Position numbers and translations under genes: made by a program | In this document: positions 17,403-24,723 of the stretch, one piece after another | Layout: each line of letters opens with the position of its first letter | How positions within the stretch are numbered: position 1 is the first letter of the stretch | Notes under the pieces: generated by a model | Databases searched by the model: none | What the model was told of the DNA's origin: nothing | Seen by the model: the letters and a program-made list of their open reading frames with translations, nothing else | Assembly: GCA_017545665.1 (NCBI GenBank) | Contig: JAFWKQ010000093.1 | Coordinates: 1-38,195, forward strand | Direction of reading: 5' to 3' | Length of the DNA: 38,195 nucleotides | Origin: Atopobiaceae bacterium | Lineage (GTDB): Bacteria > Actinomycetota > Coriobacteriia > Coriobacteriales > Atopobiaceae

Positions 17403-17600
17403 GGGGACTTGCAGTTGGCCTACCCGCAAGTTTGCCATGCCCCAAACTGCAAAGTTGGGGGGGTGGCAAACTGCAAGTTTTGTCTACTCAGGCCGTCTAC
17501 CTGCATCTTTGCGGAGGCCTTGCAGTTTGGGTGGTGCCCAAATACACATTTGGCCCCATGGGAAGTTGGCGGTGGCCCAACTGCAGGCCCGCGCGGCGAT
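17403..17600. repeat. Cluster of alternating TTGCAGTT / AACTGCA motifs
   Basis: Within 200 bp the motif (C)TTGCAGTT(T/G)GG occurs five times in changing orientation: forward near 17407 and 17519, reverse (CCAAACTGCAA or CCAACTGCA) near 17442, 17468 and 17576. Larger inverted pairs result, for example ACTTGCAGTTGGCC with TGGCAAACTGCAAGT, and a local TTTGGG-TGGTG-CCCAAA hairpin. There is no credible protein in any frame. It could be decayed REP-type DNA or a folded RNA. Confidence 0.7.
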
Positions 17601-17621
17601 AAGCGCGGCCAGGGGAGGTGC

Positions 17622-17663
17622 ATGAAGCTGCCAAGAATGTGGTATAAACATCTCAGTGGCTAA
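17622..17663 (+). CDS. Possible 13-residue small ORF
   Basis: ATG at 17622 begins MKLPRMWYKHLSG followed by TAA. AGGGGAGG lies just upstream (the GGAGG core only 3 nt from the ATG, tight but usable). An extended -10 box TGGTATAAA lies inside it (17640-17648), which argues instead for a start of a short RNA there. A terminator follows 15 nt after the stop. It could be a leader peptide or chance; nothing similar is known to me. Confidence 0.3.
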   Translation: MKLPRMWYKHLSG

Positions 17664-17677
17664 TGCTACTTTCAAGA

Positions 17678-17706
17678 GCCGGGGGCTTTCCCCAGGCATT
17701 CTTTTT
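17678..17706 (+). terminator. Rho-independent terminator
   Basis: GCC-G-GGGG, loop CTTT, CCCC-A-GGC (17678-17697) is followed by ATTCTTTTT on the plus strand. It ends transcripts coming from the 17.4-17.66 kb repeat region before the DUF4160 pair. Confidence 0.75.
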
Positions 17707-17755
17707 CTCGTCTAGGGCGTCCTCTGCCCTATAGAACGTCGGGATGTGACGGCTT

Positions 17756-18028
17756 ATGATGTATCGTTATCTGACTCTCAATGATGGCACTGAAGTGGTT
17801 CATTCAGATATGATGCCCGATGGTCGTGTAAAAGTGTTCTTCGAACGGCCCAATGAGCATGATGGTTTTCATGACGCGACCTGCTATCTTCCCGATTACA
17901 CTTGGGAGGACGTGTCTGGCTTCTCGGATGCGGACATGGAACGAAACGAGCGCCTGCTCAAAGAGGTTGCGCACATCATCATTGAGCTATCCCAAGAGGG
18001 AGGCTTCGACAATGCCTCAGGTTTTTAG
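17756..18028 (+). CDS. Small conserved partner of a DUF4160 protein (90 aa)
   Basis: A 90-residue acidic protein: 'MYRYLTLNDGTEVVHSDMM', 'VKVFFERPNEHDGFHDATCYLPDYTWEDVSGFSDADM' and a helical C-terminus. In my memory this type of protein is regularly encoded directly before DUF4160 genes in Firmicutes; its function is unknown, though a toxin-antitoxin-like role has been suggested for such pairs. Here its end overlaps the DUF4160 gene by 17 bp, so the two are co-translated. Two ATG codons in tandem (17756 and 17759) make the start uncertain by one codon; the ribosome site is weak. Confidence 0.7.
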   Translation: MMYRYLTLNDGTEVVHSDMMPDGRVKVFFERPNEHDGFHDATCYLPDYTWEDVSGFSDADMERNERLLKEVAHIIIELSQEGGFDNASGF

Positions 18029-18215
18029 GGTTGGGGCTTATCTCGTCTATTTCTGGTCGGACGAGGGTCATCCATTGGAGCCGATTCATGTCCATGTGGC
18101 GCAGGGCGCTCCGCACGAGAACGCTACAAAGATTTGGATCACCAGTAAGGGACATTGTCTTCTCGCCAACAATAGGTCGGAAGTTCCAGCCCGGCAGCTG
18201 CGCATCAGCTGGTAG
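18012..18215 (+). CDS. DUF4160 domain protein, C-terminally short
   Basis: A 68-residue protein, 'MPQVFRVGAYLVYFWSDEG' then 'EPIHVHVAQGAPHENATKIWIT', the DUF4160 signature. Family members are usually about 80-95 residues and end with a helix after the '(I/V)P...L' turn; this one stops at 'EVPARQLRISW', so the last helix is missing. The overlap with the upstream gene is 17 bp. It may be a truncated, non-functional remnant of a DUF4160 pair. The sequence after the stop to 18377 has no gene. Confidence 0.7.
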   Translation: MPQVFRVGAYLVYFWSDEGHPLEPIHVHVAQGAPHENATKIWITSKGHCLLANNRSEVPARQLRISW

Positions 18216-18377
18216 GCCGTCATGTTGTTGTAGTTCATGTTTAGCTCCTTCTTACTCGGACTTTAGTTGTGTGCCTTTGGTCCGCTTCTCCGACTGACGC
18301 TTCGAATGGTATTACGTGGGCAAGTCGCACGTGTCCCCAAAAAGACTTTGATTCAGCAAATCCATGTAGCATCTCGT

Positions 18378-18407
18378 TTGAGGGGTATAGTGTTGGTAGA
18401 TGATAAA
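18378..18407 (+). promoter_or_regulatory. Probable promoter of the zinc-ribbon protein gene
   Basis: TTGAGG (18378-18383), 18-bp spacer, GATAAA (18402-18407), 27 bp before the start codon at 18435. Confidence 0.45.
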
Positions 18408-18434
18408 ACCGGTGCGGGGTAGTGGGGTGGCTAT

Positions 18435-20294
18435 ATGAGCGAATCAACGTATGAAGTTACGTGTCCAACATGTGGCAAGGTGTTCTACCCCCGTGTTGGC
18501 GCAACGAAGTTCTTCTGTCCCCAGTGTGGCATGAAGATCGCCGAGAAGCCCGCGCTTTCCCACGAGGAGGCACAGGCCCAGGCGATGCGCGCGGTGGAAC
18601 AGGCGGCGGCTGTTGCGGAGCAGGCCGCTCAGGCGGCTAAGCTTGCGGGACAAGATCAGACGCGCATCCAGTCTGTGGATGAGGCTAACGAAGCGGTGCG
18701 AAAGGCTATGGAAGCGGTGCGCCTGGCGCAAGAGGCTACGCGTGCGCAGGAGCAGTTCACCCAAGAGCAAAAGGAGATGCTCGAGCAGAGCCGCGTGGAG
18801 TTCCAGCGTACCATGCAAGAAATACAGCAGCGCGATGCCGAGATGGCAGCGCGTCATAAGGCGGAGGCCGAGGCCCTAAAAAAGAAGCAGGAGGCCGAGG
18901 CGCAACGCTGGGCACAGGAGGCTGAGGAGCGTCGTCGCGCACAGGAGGCCGAGGCCCAGCGCCAAGCCGAGGCCCAGCGTCGCGCGCAGGAGGCCGAAGC
19001 CGCCGCGGCGGCCGAGGCGCAGCGACAAGCCCAGTCACGGCCCGTGGAATACCGTCGCAACGTGCCCTTGCGCCACACTAACGGCTGTGGCCTATACACC
19101 ATAACCATTCCCACGAACTGGTCCATAAAGACGACCATGATTACGACGGGTACGCGTACGTATAATCCGCTTGCGCTCCTTGTTGACGGCGAGGGTGGTG
19201 CCATAATCATGGCGCAGGGCGATGCGGGCACGCGCTTGAGTTCAGGCATGAAGGCAGTCATGAACACCTACGGTGCGGCCATTGCGGCGGTAGATACCAC
19301 CAACTATGCCAGCATGCCCAATGCCCAAATTGTTGCCGACAAGGAAATGCAGGACTATGTTCGAGACAACAACTGCACCAACCTTAGGCTCGCAAAAGAG
19401 ATCCCAAGCTCCAACCTGCAGCAACGACAACAGGAGGCGTACCAGCTCTACCAGCAGGCAGGACAAGCCGTTGGCAATACGATGCTCAAGGACCCTTATG
19501 CCGCCGAGGTATTGCGCATCTATGAGTACGAGAGCGGGGGAGAGCCAAGAAAGGCTGCGGTCTACGTACGCGTGGTTGCGGTAAAGGACGCCACGGGTGT
19601 TGAGAACTTCAATCCCATGGGGTTGGCCTTTAACTTGGGATCCTCTTTAGGCGGGCTCTTCTCGAAGAAGAAAGGTGCGCAGCAGCGAGCCCAACAGCAG
19701 GCAATGACGCCGGGTTCTGCCACGACGTGGAGTTTGCCTGGCTACGATGACTATATGCGCGGTGGCACCATCTACTGGGACGTATACGCCACTCATATGC
19801 TCACCTCGGCGCCCGATAGGTTTGATGAGCGCTTGACCAATGCATTCTTACCGTTGGTGCAAACATTTGAGGTTCATGCCGACATTCAAAACCTCATGCT
19901 CAACTCCAAGCGCCAGGAGGCGGCTCAGGTTCAGGCGGCTACCAACCAGCAGATACACGCCATGAACATGCAAACGCAGGCAACGCTCGATGCGGCACGT
20001 CAGGCCTCGGCGGCTCACTCGGCCATGGTGGATGACTACCTGCGCCAAAGCGACGCGCATCACCAGGCGTTTAGGGAGCGCACCAACGCACAGTTCAATA
20101 CGAGCTACGGGAGCAGCTCGCCCGACTACTCCGAGGCGATTCGCGGTGTCAATACGTTCAGAACCTCGGATGGTCGCGAAGTGGAGCTGGACGTTTCGGC
20201 CGACCGTGCTTACGAAAACCAGGCGGGGGACGTTATCGGCGGTTCTGGCGGCTTTGATCCCGGCGCGGATTGGACCGAAATCCCGCGCGCGTAG
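18435..20294 (+). CDS. Zinc-ribbon / coiled-coil protein of unknown function (619 aa)
   Basis: Three parts are visible. Residues 1-35: a zinc ribbon with Cys10, Cys13, Cys28 and Cys31 (CPTC ... CPQC). About 45-205: a very Ala/Glu/Gln-rich coiled coil ending in tandem 'EAQRRAQEAEA'-like heptads. From about 210: a globular domain starting 'VPLRHTNGCGLYTITIPTNWS', with a hydrophobic Gly-rich segment 'MGLAFNLGSSLGGLF' and a second helical Gln/Ala-rich stretch near 500. The last 60 residues, 'GVNTFRTSDGREVELD ... DPGADW', resemble an end-domain I associate with several uncharacterised proteins. No signal peptide or clear membrane helix. It converges with an SPFH membrane protein across a shared terminator. 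Function unknown. Confidence 0.8.
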   Translation: MSESTYEVTCPTCGKVFYPRVGATKFFCPQCGMKIAEKPALSHEEAQAQAMRAVEQAAAVAEQAAQAAKLAGQDQTRIQSVDEANEAVRKAMEAVRLAQEATRAQEQFTQEQKEMLEQSRVEFQRTMQEIQQRDAEMAARHKAEAEALKKKQEAEAQRWAQEAEERRRAQEAEAQRQAEAQRRAQEAEAAAAAEAQRQAQSRPVEYRRNVPLRHTNGCGLYTITIPTNWSIKTTMITTGTRTYNPLALLVDGEGGAIIMAQGDAGTRLSSGMKAVMNTYGAAIAAVDTTNYASMPNAQIVADKEMQDYVRDNNCTNLRLAKEIPSSNLQQRQQEAYQLYQQAGQAVGNTMLKDPYAAEVLRIYEYESGGEPRKAAVYVRVVAVKDATGVENFNPMGLAFNLGSSLGGLFSKKKGAQQRAQQQAMTPGSATTWSLPGYDDYMRGGTIYWDVYATHMLTSAPDRFDERLTNAFLPLVQTFEVHADIQNLMLNSKRQEAAQVQAATNQQIHAMNMQTQATLDAARQASAAHSAMVDDYLRQSDAHHQAFRERTNAQFNTSYGSSSPDYSEAIRGVNTFRTSDGREVELDVSADRAYENQAGDVIGGSGGFDPGADWTEIPRA

Positions 20295-20296
20295 GG

Positions 20297-20327
20297 TGGC
20301 ACACTTATACCTGGTATAAGTGTGCCA
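20297..20327. terminator. Symmetrical hairpin between convergent genes
   Basis: TGGCACACTTATA (20297-20309) pairs perfectly with TATAAGTGTGCCA (20315-20327), loop CCTGG. It starts 2 bp after the zinc-ribbon gene stop and ends 9 bp before the SPFH gene stop, so it can serve both strands. No T-run follows on either strand. Confidence 0.75.
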
Positions 20328-20336
20328 TCGGCGGCG

Positions 20337-21332
20337 CTAGTGGCTTCGATGGTTGCCGTTGCCAGTGTCGTCGTGGAGTGGCCTGCGTGCCTCCACCTGT
20401 GCCTCCGACCCTGGTTCTGGCGCAGCCTGTGCGGCCACGAGCTGCTCGAACATGGACTGACTCTCGCGGAAGTCGCTGGGAAGCACTACCGAGCTGGAGC
20501 CCTTGTCGGCAAATCCACGCATCATGTCTACCCATTGGGTAAACTCGAACAGGCGATTTGCCTCTTCGGCCGTAAGGTTGGAACCCTGAATCACGTCGAT
20601 GGAGTCCTTAATGCCTCGTGCGATGGCAATGCGCTGGTCGGCAATGCCCTTACCCTCTGCCGCCATGGCCTCTGCCTTTGCCTGGGCGGCAATAACGGTT
20701 TTGGCGCGGGCGGCATTTGCGTCATTGGTGGCGCTCTCGAGGTTGTTCTTGGAGGCAATGATGTGGTTCATGGACTCCTGAACCTCAACGGGCAGTTTGA
20801 TGCGGGTAATGAGCGTGGTTACCAGAACGTAGCCATACTCCAGCATCTTGTGCGCAACCACCTCATCGATGGCGTGGGCGATGGCGTCCTTTTCGCTAAA
20901 GACCTCGTCCAGCGAGCGATTGGGAATTTGCGAGCGCAGCGCATCGGCCAGGTAGTCCTGCATCTGCGACACGGGGTCTTGCAGCATGTAGTAGCTTTTG
21001 TAAACGCCGGACTGCTCTCGCAGGTTCATGTTGGTGCTGTCTACGTGGTACTGAATGGAGACGTCAAGCTCTATGGTTACGTTGTCAGCCGTCTTTGCGT
21101 CAAACGTCATATGCTCGTCTTCGGTCTTCAAATCTATTTGAAACACGCGGTCTACAAAGGGCAGGCGAAAGTGAAGGCCAGGCCCCGCAAAGCCGTGGAA
21201 CTTGCCGAGCCTCTCGATTATGGCCACGTGCTGTTGACGCACCACGTATTGCACGGAGGCAAGAATAATAATAATGATCACAATGGGTACGACAGCACCA
21301 AACAGGGTGTTAATAAGCGTGCGAATGAACAT
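20337..21332 (-). CDS. SPFH/Band 7 membrane protein (QmcA/HflK-like)
   Basis: A 331-residue protein with one N-terminal membrane helix (about 10-30, 'VVPIVIIIIILASVQYVV') followed by the Band 7 domain: 'ERLGKFHGFAGPGLHFRLPFVDRV' (stomatin signature) and 'TADNVTIELDVSIQYHV'. The C-terminal part is an Ala/Glu/Lys coiled coil typical of stomatin oligomerisation. It should sit at the membrane as large oligomers that organise membrane domains or modulate a protease; no NfeD partner is nearby. AGAAAGG upstream supports the start. Its C-terminal tail ends in a His/Arg/Asn-rich stretch of low complexity. Confidence 0.92.
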   Translation of the reverse strand: MFIRTLINTLFGAVVPIVIIIIILASVQYVVRQQHVAIIERLGKFHGFAGPGLHFRLPFVDRVFQIDLKTEDEHMTFDAKTADNVTIELDVSIQYHVDSTNMNLREQSGVYKSYYMLQDPVSQMQDYLADALRSQIPNRSLDEVFSEKDAIAHAIDEVVAHKMLEYGYVLVTTLITRIKLPVEVQESMNHIIASKNNLESATNDANAARAKTVIAAQAKAEAMAAEGKGIADQRIAIARGIKDSIDVIQGSNLTAEEANRLFEFTQWVDMMRGFADKGSSSVVLPSDFRESQSMFEQLVAAQAAPEPGSEAQVEARRPLHDDTGNGNHRSH

Positions 21333-21360
21333 AGTGAGCCTTTCTCTTGACTATGTGAAT

Positions 21361-21394
21361 CGGGGGGCTACCCCTCTACAAGGTAAACCCCCCG
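21361..21394. terminator. GC-rich hairpin between LCP and SPFH genes
   Basis: CGGGGGG (21361-21367) pairs with CCCCCCG (21388-21394), extended by ACC/GGT inside. It lies downstream of the LCP gene on the minus strand. The run of six A after it would be a T-run upstream, not downstream, for minus-strand transcripts, so it is not a classical terminator. Confidence 0.5.
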
Positions 21395-21418
21395 CCAAAA
21401 AAGTGAAGCAGCTGTTAC

Positions 21419-22798
21419 CTATTCGGTAAGTTCTTCCGTGGGAGCGCTTGTTTGTTGGGCTACGGCCTCTTGGCGATCGGCCTCAACCGCCGCGTTGGCG
21501 GCCTTTTGGCCTTCCTGACCAACGCCGCCCGCAATGCCTGCGGTGGAGTCATGCTCTCCCTGCGTCTCGTCGTAGGGCGGAAGTCCCTGGTCCACGCGCA
21601 TCATCATCTTTTTCCACTGGTCCACCAAGCAGATCTCGTACCAAGTGTCGCCAATAAGGGCGCCGTCGGTGGGTTCCATTCCCGTAGAGATGTCCTCTTC
21701 CACGTTGAGCGACTTCATCTGCATGGCCAAGTCCAAAATGGCTGCAACGTCCATATCGGTAGTCACGCTGTCTGCCATGGAGGCCACGGTGGAGGCAATG
21801 GTAGCAGGATCGCTTGCCAAGACCTTCTTTATGACGGCCGAGAAGACCATGCGTTGGTTGGCCGCGCGGAACACGTCACCGTCACCATAGTTGTCGTAGC
21901 CATGGCGGCAACGACACAGCAGGGCGGCATCGGTTCCGTTTAGGGTCTGCTTGCCAGCAGGAAGATTGAGGCCCGTGTATTCCGGGTCGTTTACGGGGAC
22001 TGGCAGGTCCACGGTTACGCCGCCGACTTGGTCGACAATGCCAATAAAGCGGTCGAGGTCAATCTCGGCGTAGTGCGATATGGGCACGCCCGAAAAAATG
22101 GAGACCGTCTTGGTGGCATAGGCGGCGCCGCCAAAGGCGTAGGACGCGTTAATCTTTTGGTTTCCATGCTCGTCCATCTTAACCAAGGTATCGCGATGAA
22201 TCGAGACCATGCTTACCTTTACGTTCTTGGGATCGATTCGGCACAGCATTATGGAGTCGGAACGGTAGGCGTGCGCGTCACTTCCGTAGTTCTCGGTGTC
22301 TTCCACGCGACCTTGGTCCCTGTCAACTCCTAGGAGCAGAAGATAAAATGGGTCGCCAGCCTCTTTTTTAACCAGCTGTTCGCGCAGCTCGTTGGTTACG
22401 TTGGAGCTCAGCTTGTTGTTAATGTTGGAGATATACAGGCCAGCCGCGATTGCCACGCCGCCAATAAGGAGCAGAACAACCGCAACAACCGCAATGACTA
22501 CGATTTTGCGGTTACTCTTGTTCTTGCTTTTGCTGCGATAGCGATTGACGTCGTAATAGCGGTTCACGTCCTCGACGTCCGTGGTGGGCAAAGGACGTTG
22601 GGCCTGAGTAAAGGGCGTAGCCTCTTGGACTTCTGTGGCCGGCGAGTCTTCCTGCTCAAATGAGTCGTTGGCAGTGGAATCATCCTCAACTGAGGGGATG
22701 CGCTGTGGCGTTGGCCGCATGTCCTCGCCGTTGTTGTAGTCGGGATTAGACAAGGTCTCCTCCGGTGACAGATGAAGTGCATTTGGACAATAACTCAT
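21419..22798 (-). CDS. LCP family (LytR-CpsA-Psr) cell-wall polymer ligase
   Basis: A 459-residue protein. A ~95-residue acidic cytoplasmic arm is followed by a membrane helix (about 97-124, 'IVVIAVVAVVLLLIGGVAIAAGLYI') and an extracellular LCP domain: 'LLLLGVDRD', 'YRSDSIMLCRIDP', 'SIHRDTLV', 'KINASYAFGG', 'LCRCRHGYDNYGDGDVFR'. The conserved Arg and Asp residues that hold the polyprenyl-pyrophosphate substrate are present. LCP enzymes attach teichoic acid, capsule or glycoprotein glycans to peptidoglycan. The C-terminal tail is Ala/Glu/Gln-rich. No Shine-Dalgarno precedes the ATG at 22798, which lies within an 8-bp palindrome; an alternative start is Met27 (22720). Confidence 0.92.
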   Translation of the reverse strand: MSYCPNALHLSPEETLSNPDYNNGEDMRPTPQRIPSVEDDSTANDSFEQEDSPATEVQEATPFTQAQRPLPTTDVEDVNRYYDVNRYRSKSKNKSNRKIVVIAVVAVVLLLIGGVAIAAGLYISNINNKLSSNVTNELREQLVKKEAGDPFYLLLLGVDRDQGRVEDTENYGSDAHAYRSDSIMLCRIDPKNVKVSMVSIHRDTLVKMDEHGNQKINASYAFGGAAYATKTVSIFSGVPISHYAEIDLDRFIGIVDQVGGVTVDLPVPVNDPEYTGLNLPAGKQTLNGTDAALLCRCRHGYDNYGDGDVFRAANQRMVFSAVIKKVLASDPATIASTVASMADSVTTDMDVAAILDLAMQMKSLNVEEDISTGMEPTDGALIGDTWYEICLVDQWKKMMMRVDQGLPPYDETQGEHDSTAGIAGGVGQEGQKAANAAVEADRQEAVAQQTSAPTEELTE

Positions 22799-22815
22799 AA
22801 TACACCCGTATTATG
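22796..22815. promoter_or_regulatory. Palindrome across the LCP start codon
   Basis: CATAATAC (22796-22803) and GTATTATG (22808-22815) form a perfect 8-bp inverted repeat, loop ACCC. The first three bases are the complement of the LCP ATG. On the minus strand it also contains CATAAT, usable as a -10 box about 11 nt before the ATG, which would give a near-leaderless message. Confidence 0.55.
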
Positions 22816-22895
22816 ATGCCCACATAAATGACGTAACACTGTCAATTGCCTTTGAGGTGCGTGGGCCATCCTAAAACCCTTGGCGGCAGTTGGCG

Positions 22896-22924
22896 TTGAC
22901 TAAATCCTAGTACACGACTAGTAT
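22896..22924 (+). promoter_or_regulatory. Strong promoter of the amino-acid ABC operon, with a small operator-like repeat
   Basis: TTGACT (22896-22901), 17-bp spacer, TAGTAT (22919-22924). CTAGT (22908-22912) and ACTAG (22918-22922) form an inverted repeat across the spacer and the -10 box, where a repressor would block polymerase. The start codon at 22988 leaves a ~57-nt leader. Confidence 0.75.
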
Positions 22925-22987
22925 TTATACCATTCGCGCAATACGTGTGTGCAACCTGCGCACGCGCAAAAGGAGAGGAGAGGTTTC

Positions 22988-23965
22988 ATGGGAACGCTCA
23001 ACAACGCAATGCTCAATCGCCGCCAGGCGCTTGCACTCAGCCTGGGCGCTACCGCTACGTTTGGCCTCGCCGCCTGCAGCGGTGGTAATGCCAGCAGTAG
23101 CGCTGCAAGCAGCGCCTCAAGTAGCGGATCAACCACAGAGACCACGCAAAAGGTCGATTCTGCCGCGTTCGACAAGCTCGTCGCCAGCGGACCCAAGGCC
23201 GAGGATGCGGTGATCGCGCAAAACAAGTGGGCCAGCAAGGTAAAGAGCGGTGGCAAGCTGCGCGTGGGTGCCGTCGATACGTCCGCGCTTTTCTCGCAGC
23301 TCGACGAGAAGGACGGCAGGCACCGCGGGTTTGACGCTGGCCTGTTCCAGCTGTTGGCAAACTACATTCTGGGCGACCCCATGGCTTACGAGCGTACCCT
23401 CGTGCAGTCCTCCACACGCGAGTCCGTGCTGCAAAACGATAACGTGGATGCGGTGTTTGCCACCTACACCATCACTGACGAGCGCAAGAAGGTTATCTCC
23501 TTTGCCGGTCCGTACTATGAGGGACATCAGGGCATTCTGGTAATGTCCAATACCAGCGACATCGCAAGCGTGGACGACCTCGCCGGTAAGATCGTAGGCG
23601 TCCAGGACGGCTCGCAACAGTCCAAGGAGGAGTACGTAAAGAAGTACTTGTCCAAGTCCGAGGTTCAAACGCTGGGCACCGATGGTGAGTTGCGTCGTGC
23701 TCTTGAGCAGGGTCGCATTAACGCCTACGTAACTGACTGTGCGCTTCTTAAGAGCGATATGGTGGAGAATCCCAACAAGTACAAGCTCGCTGCCGAGTTT
23801 GGTGATCCCGATCCGTTGGGCATTGGCCTTCCTCTGGATTCCGATGGCGTGGCGTTCGTTAACGACTGGCTCAAGAAGATTGAGGACGAGGGCCTGTGGA
23901 CGGACCTCTACAAGCTGTTCTTTGGCGAGGAGGGCTCTGCCAATCCTCCTGCCATCCAAAAGTAG
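22988..23965 (+). CDS. Amino-acid ABC transporter substrate-binding lipoprotein
   Basis: A 325-residue SBP-type protein. The signal has a twin-arginine-like 'NRRQAL' (10-15) and lipobox 'LAAC' with Cys30, so it may be a Tat- or Sec-exported lipoprotein. A Ser/Ala linker follows, then the family 3 binding fold: 'LRVGAVDTSALFSQLDEKDGRHRGFDAGLFQLLANYI', 'VDAVFATYTITDERKKVISFAGPYYEGHQGILV' and 'DLAGKIVGVQDGSQQ'. This group binds polar amino acids (glutamate, glutamine, cystine or similar). GGAGAGGAGAGG upstream is an excellent ribosome site. First gene of a four-gene operon; a long hairpin follows its stop. Confidence 0.93.
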   Translation: MGTLNNAMLNRRQALALSLGATATFGLAACSGGNASSSAASSASSSGSTTETTQKVDSAAFDKLVASGPKAEDAVIAQNKWASKVKSGGKLRVGAVDTSALFSQLDEKDGRHRGFDAGLFQLLANYILGDPMAYERTLVQSSTRESVLQNDNVDAVFATYTITDERKKVISFAGPYYEGHQGILVMSNTSDIASVDDLAGKIVGVQDGSQQSKEEYVKKYLSKSEVQTLGTDGELRRALEQGRINAYVTDCALLKSDMVENPNKYKLAAEFGDPDPLGIGLPLDSDGVAFVNDWLKKIEDEGLWTDLYKLFFGEEGSANPPAIQK

Positions 23966-23972
23966 CGATCTG

Positions 23973-24045
23973 TTTGCAGGCAAAGGGGATACTCCCCATT
24001 GCTTGATGCTATCAGGCAATGGGGAGTATCCCCTTTGCCTGCAAA
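23973..24045. repeat. REP pair forming a 35-bp-stem hairpin inside the ABC operon
   Basis: Two head-to-head REP-like units: the left arm 23973-24007 pairs with the right arm 24011-24045 over 35 bp with one G-T wobble, loop GCT. Each arm is itself palindromic around GGGGATACTCCCC. The right unit shares 31 identical bases with 17369-17399. It begins 8 nt after the binding-protein stop and ends 19 nt before the permease start. Confidence 0.95.
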
Positions 24046-24063
24046 TGACGAGGGGAGGCGTAC

Positions 24064-24723
24064 ATGGGAGTAGGAGATGTTATTGCGGAGTTCGGTGGCG
24101 TGTACGTGTCGTCGCTTCTCTCCACGTGGCTCATGACCATCATTTGCTTTTTGGGCGGCTTGGCTCTGGGCGTCCTGGTAACCGTAATGAGGGTCTCGCC
24201 CATCAAGCCGTTAAGGGTAGTCGGCGACTTTTACGTGCAGCTGTTTCGCAACATACCCACGATTTCGCTTTTGGTCATCTTTGTGTATGCATTGCCGTAT
24301 TTGGGGCTTTTGCTCGACTATCGCACCTGTCTTATAGCGTGCATCATCCTTGTGGTGTCGTCGTTTGCCTCCGAGAACTTCATGAGCGGCATCAATGCCA
24401 TTGGCGTAGGGCAAATCGAGGCCGCGCGTTCGGTGGGGCTCTCGTTCGTGCAGATCGTGCGCCTTATTGTTATACCCCAGGCGTTGCGCACTACGGTCCT
24501 CCCCATGACCAACCTGCTTATTGCCACGCTGCTTACCACGGCAATAGGATCGCAGGTGCCGCTTACCCCACCCGAGCTTACGGGCATGGTGAACTACGTG
24601 AACTCTCGCTCGGTGGCGGGCATATCGGCGTTTGTGGTATCGGCCATCTGCTATGCGGGCACCGCACTTGTTATTGGCTACTTGGGTAACAAGCTGGACA
24701 AGAGGGTGAGGATCGTACGATGA
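24064..24723 (+). CDS. Amino-acid ABC transporter permease (first)
   Basis: A 219-residue HisM/GlnP-type permease with about five membrane helices. 'VTVMRVSPIKPLRVVGDFYVQLFRNIPTISLLV' is the typical first loop of the family and 'QIEAARSVGL' is the EAA loop that docks on the ATPase. It forms the membrane channel as a heterodimer with the next gene product. GAGGGGAGG upstream gives a good ribosome site. It overlaps the next gene by 4 bp (ATGA). Confidence 0.95.
   Translation: MGVGDVIAEFGGVYVSSLLSTWLMTIICFLGGLALGVLVTVMRVSPIKPLRVVGDFYVQLFRNIPTISLLVIFVYALPYLGLLLDYRTCLIACIILVVSSFASENFMSGINAIGVGQIEAARSVGLSFVQIVRLIVIPQALRTTVLPMTNLLIATLLTTAIGSQVPLTPPELTGMVNYVNSRSVAGISAFVVSAICYAGTALVIGYLGNKLDKRVRIVR

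Noticed and set aside
17403..17755. Riboswitch for the downstream small genes
   Set aside because: No known aptamer core was recognised, and a terminator at 17678 is followed by another 50 bp and a weak ribosome site rather than a regulated gene of clear function.
20297..20327. Mobile-element end
   Set aside because: The 13-bp palindrome sits exactly between two convergent stops and is adequately explained as a shared transcript-end hairpin.
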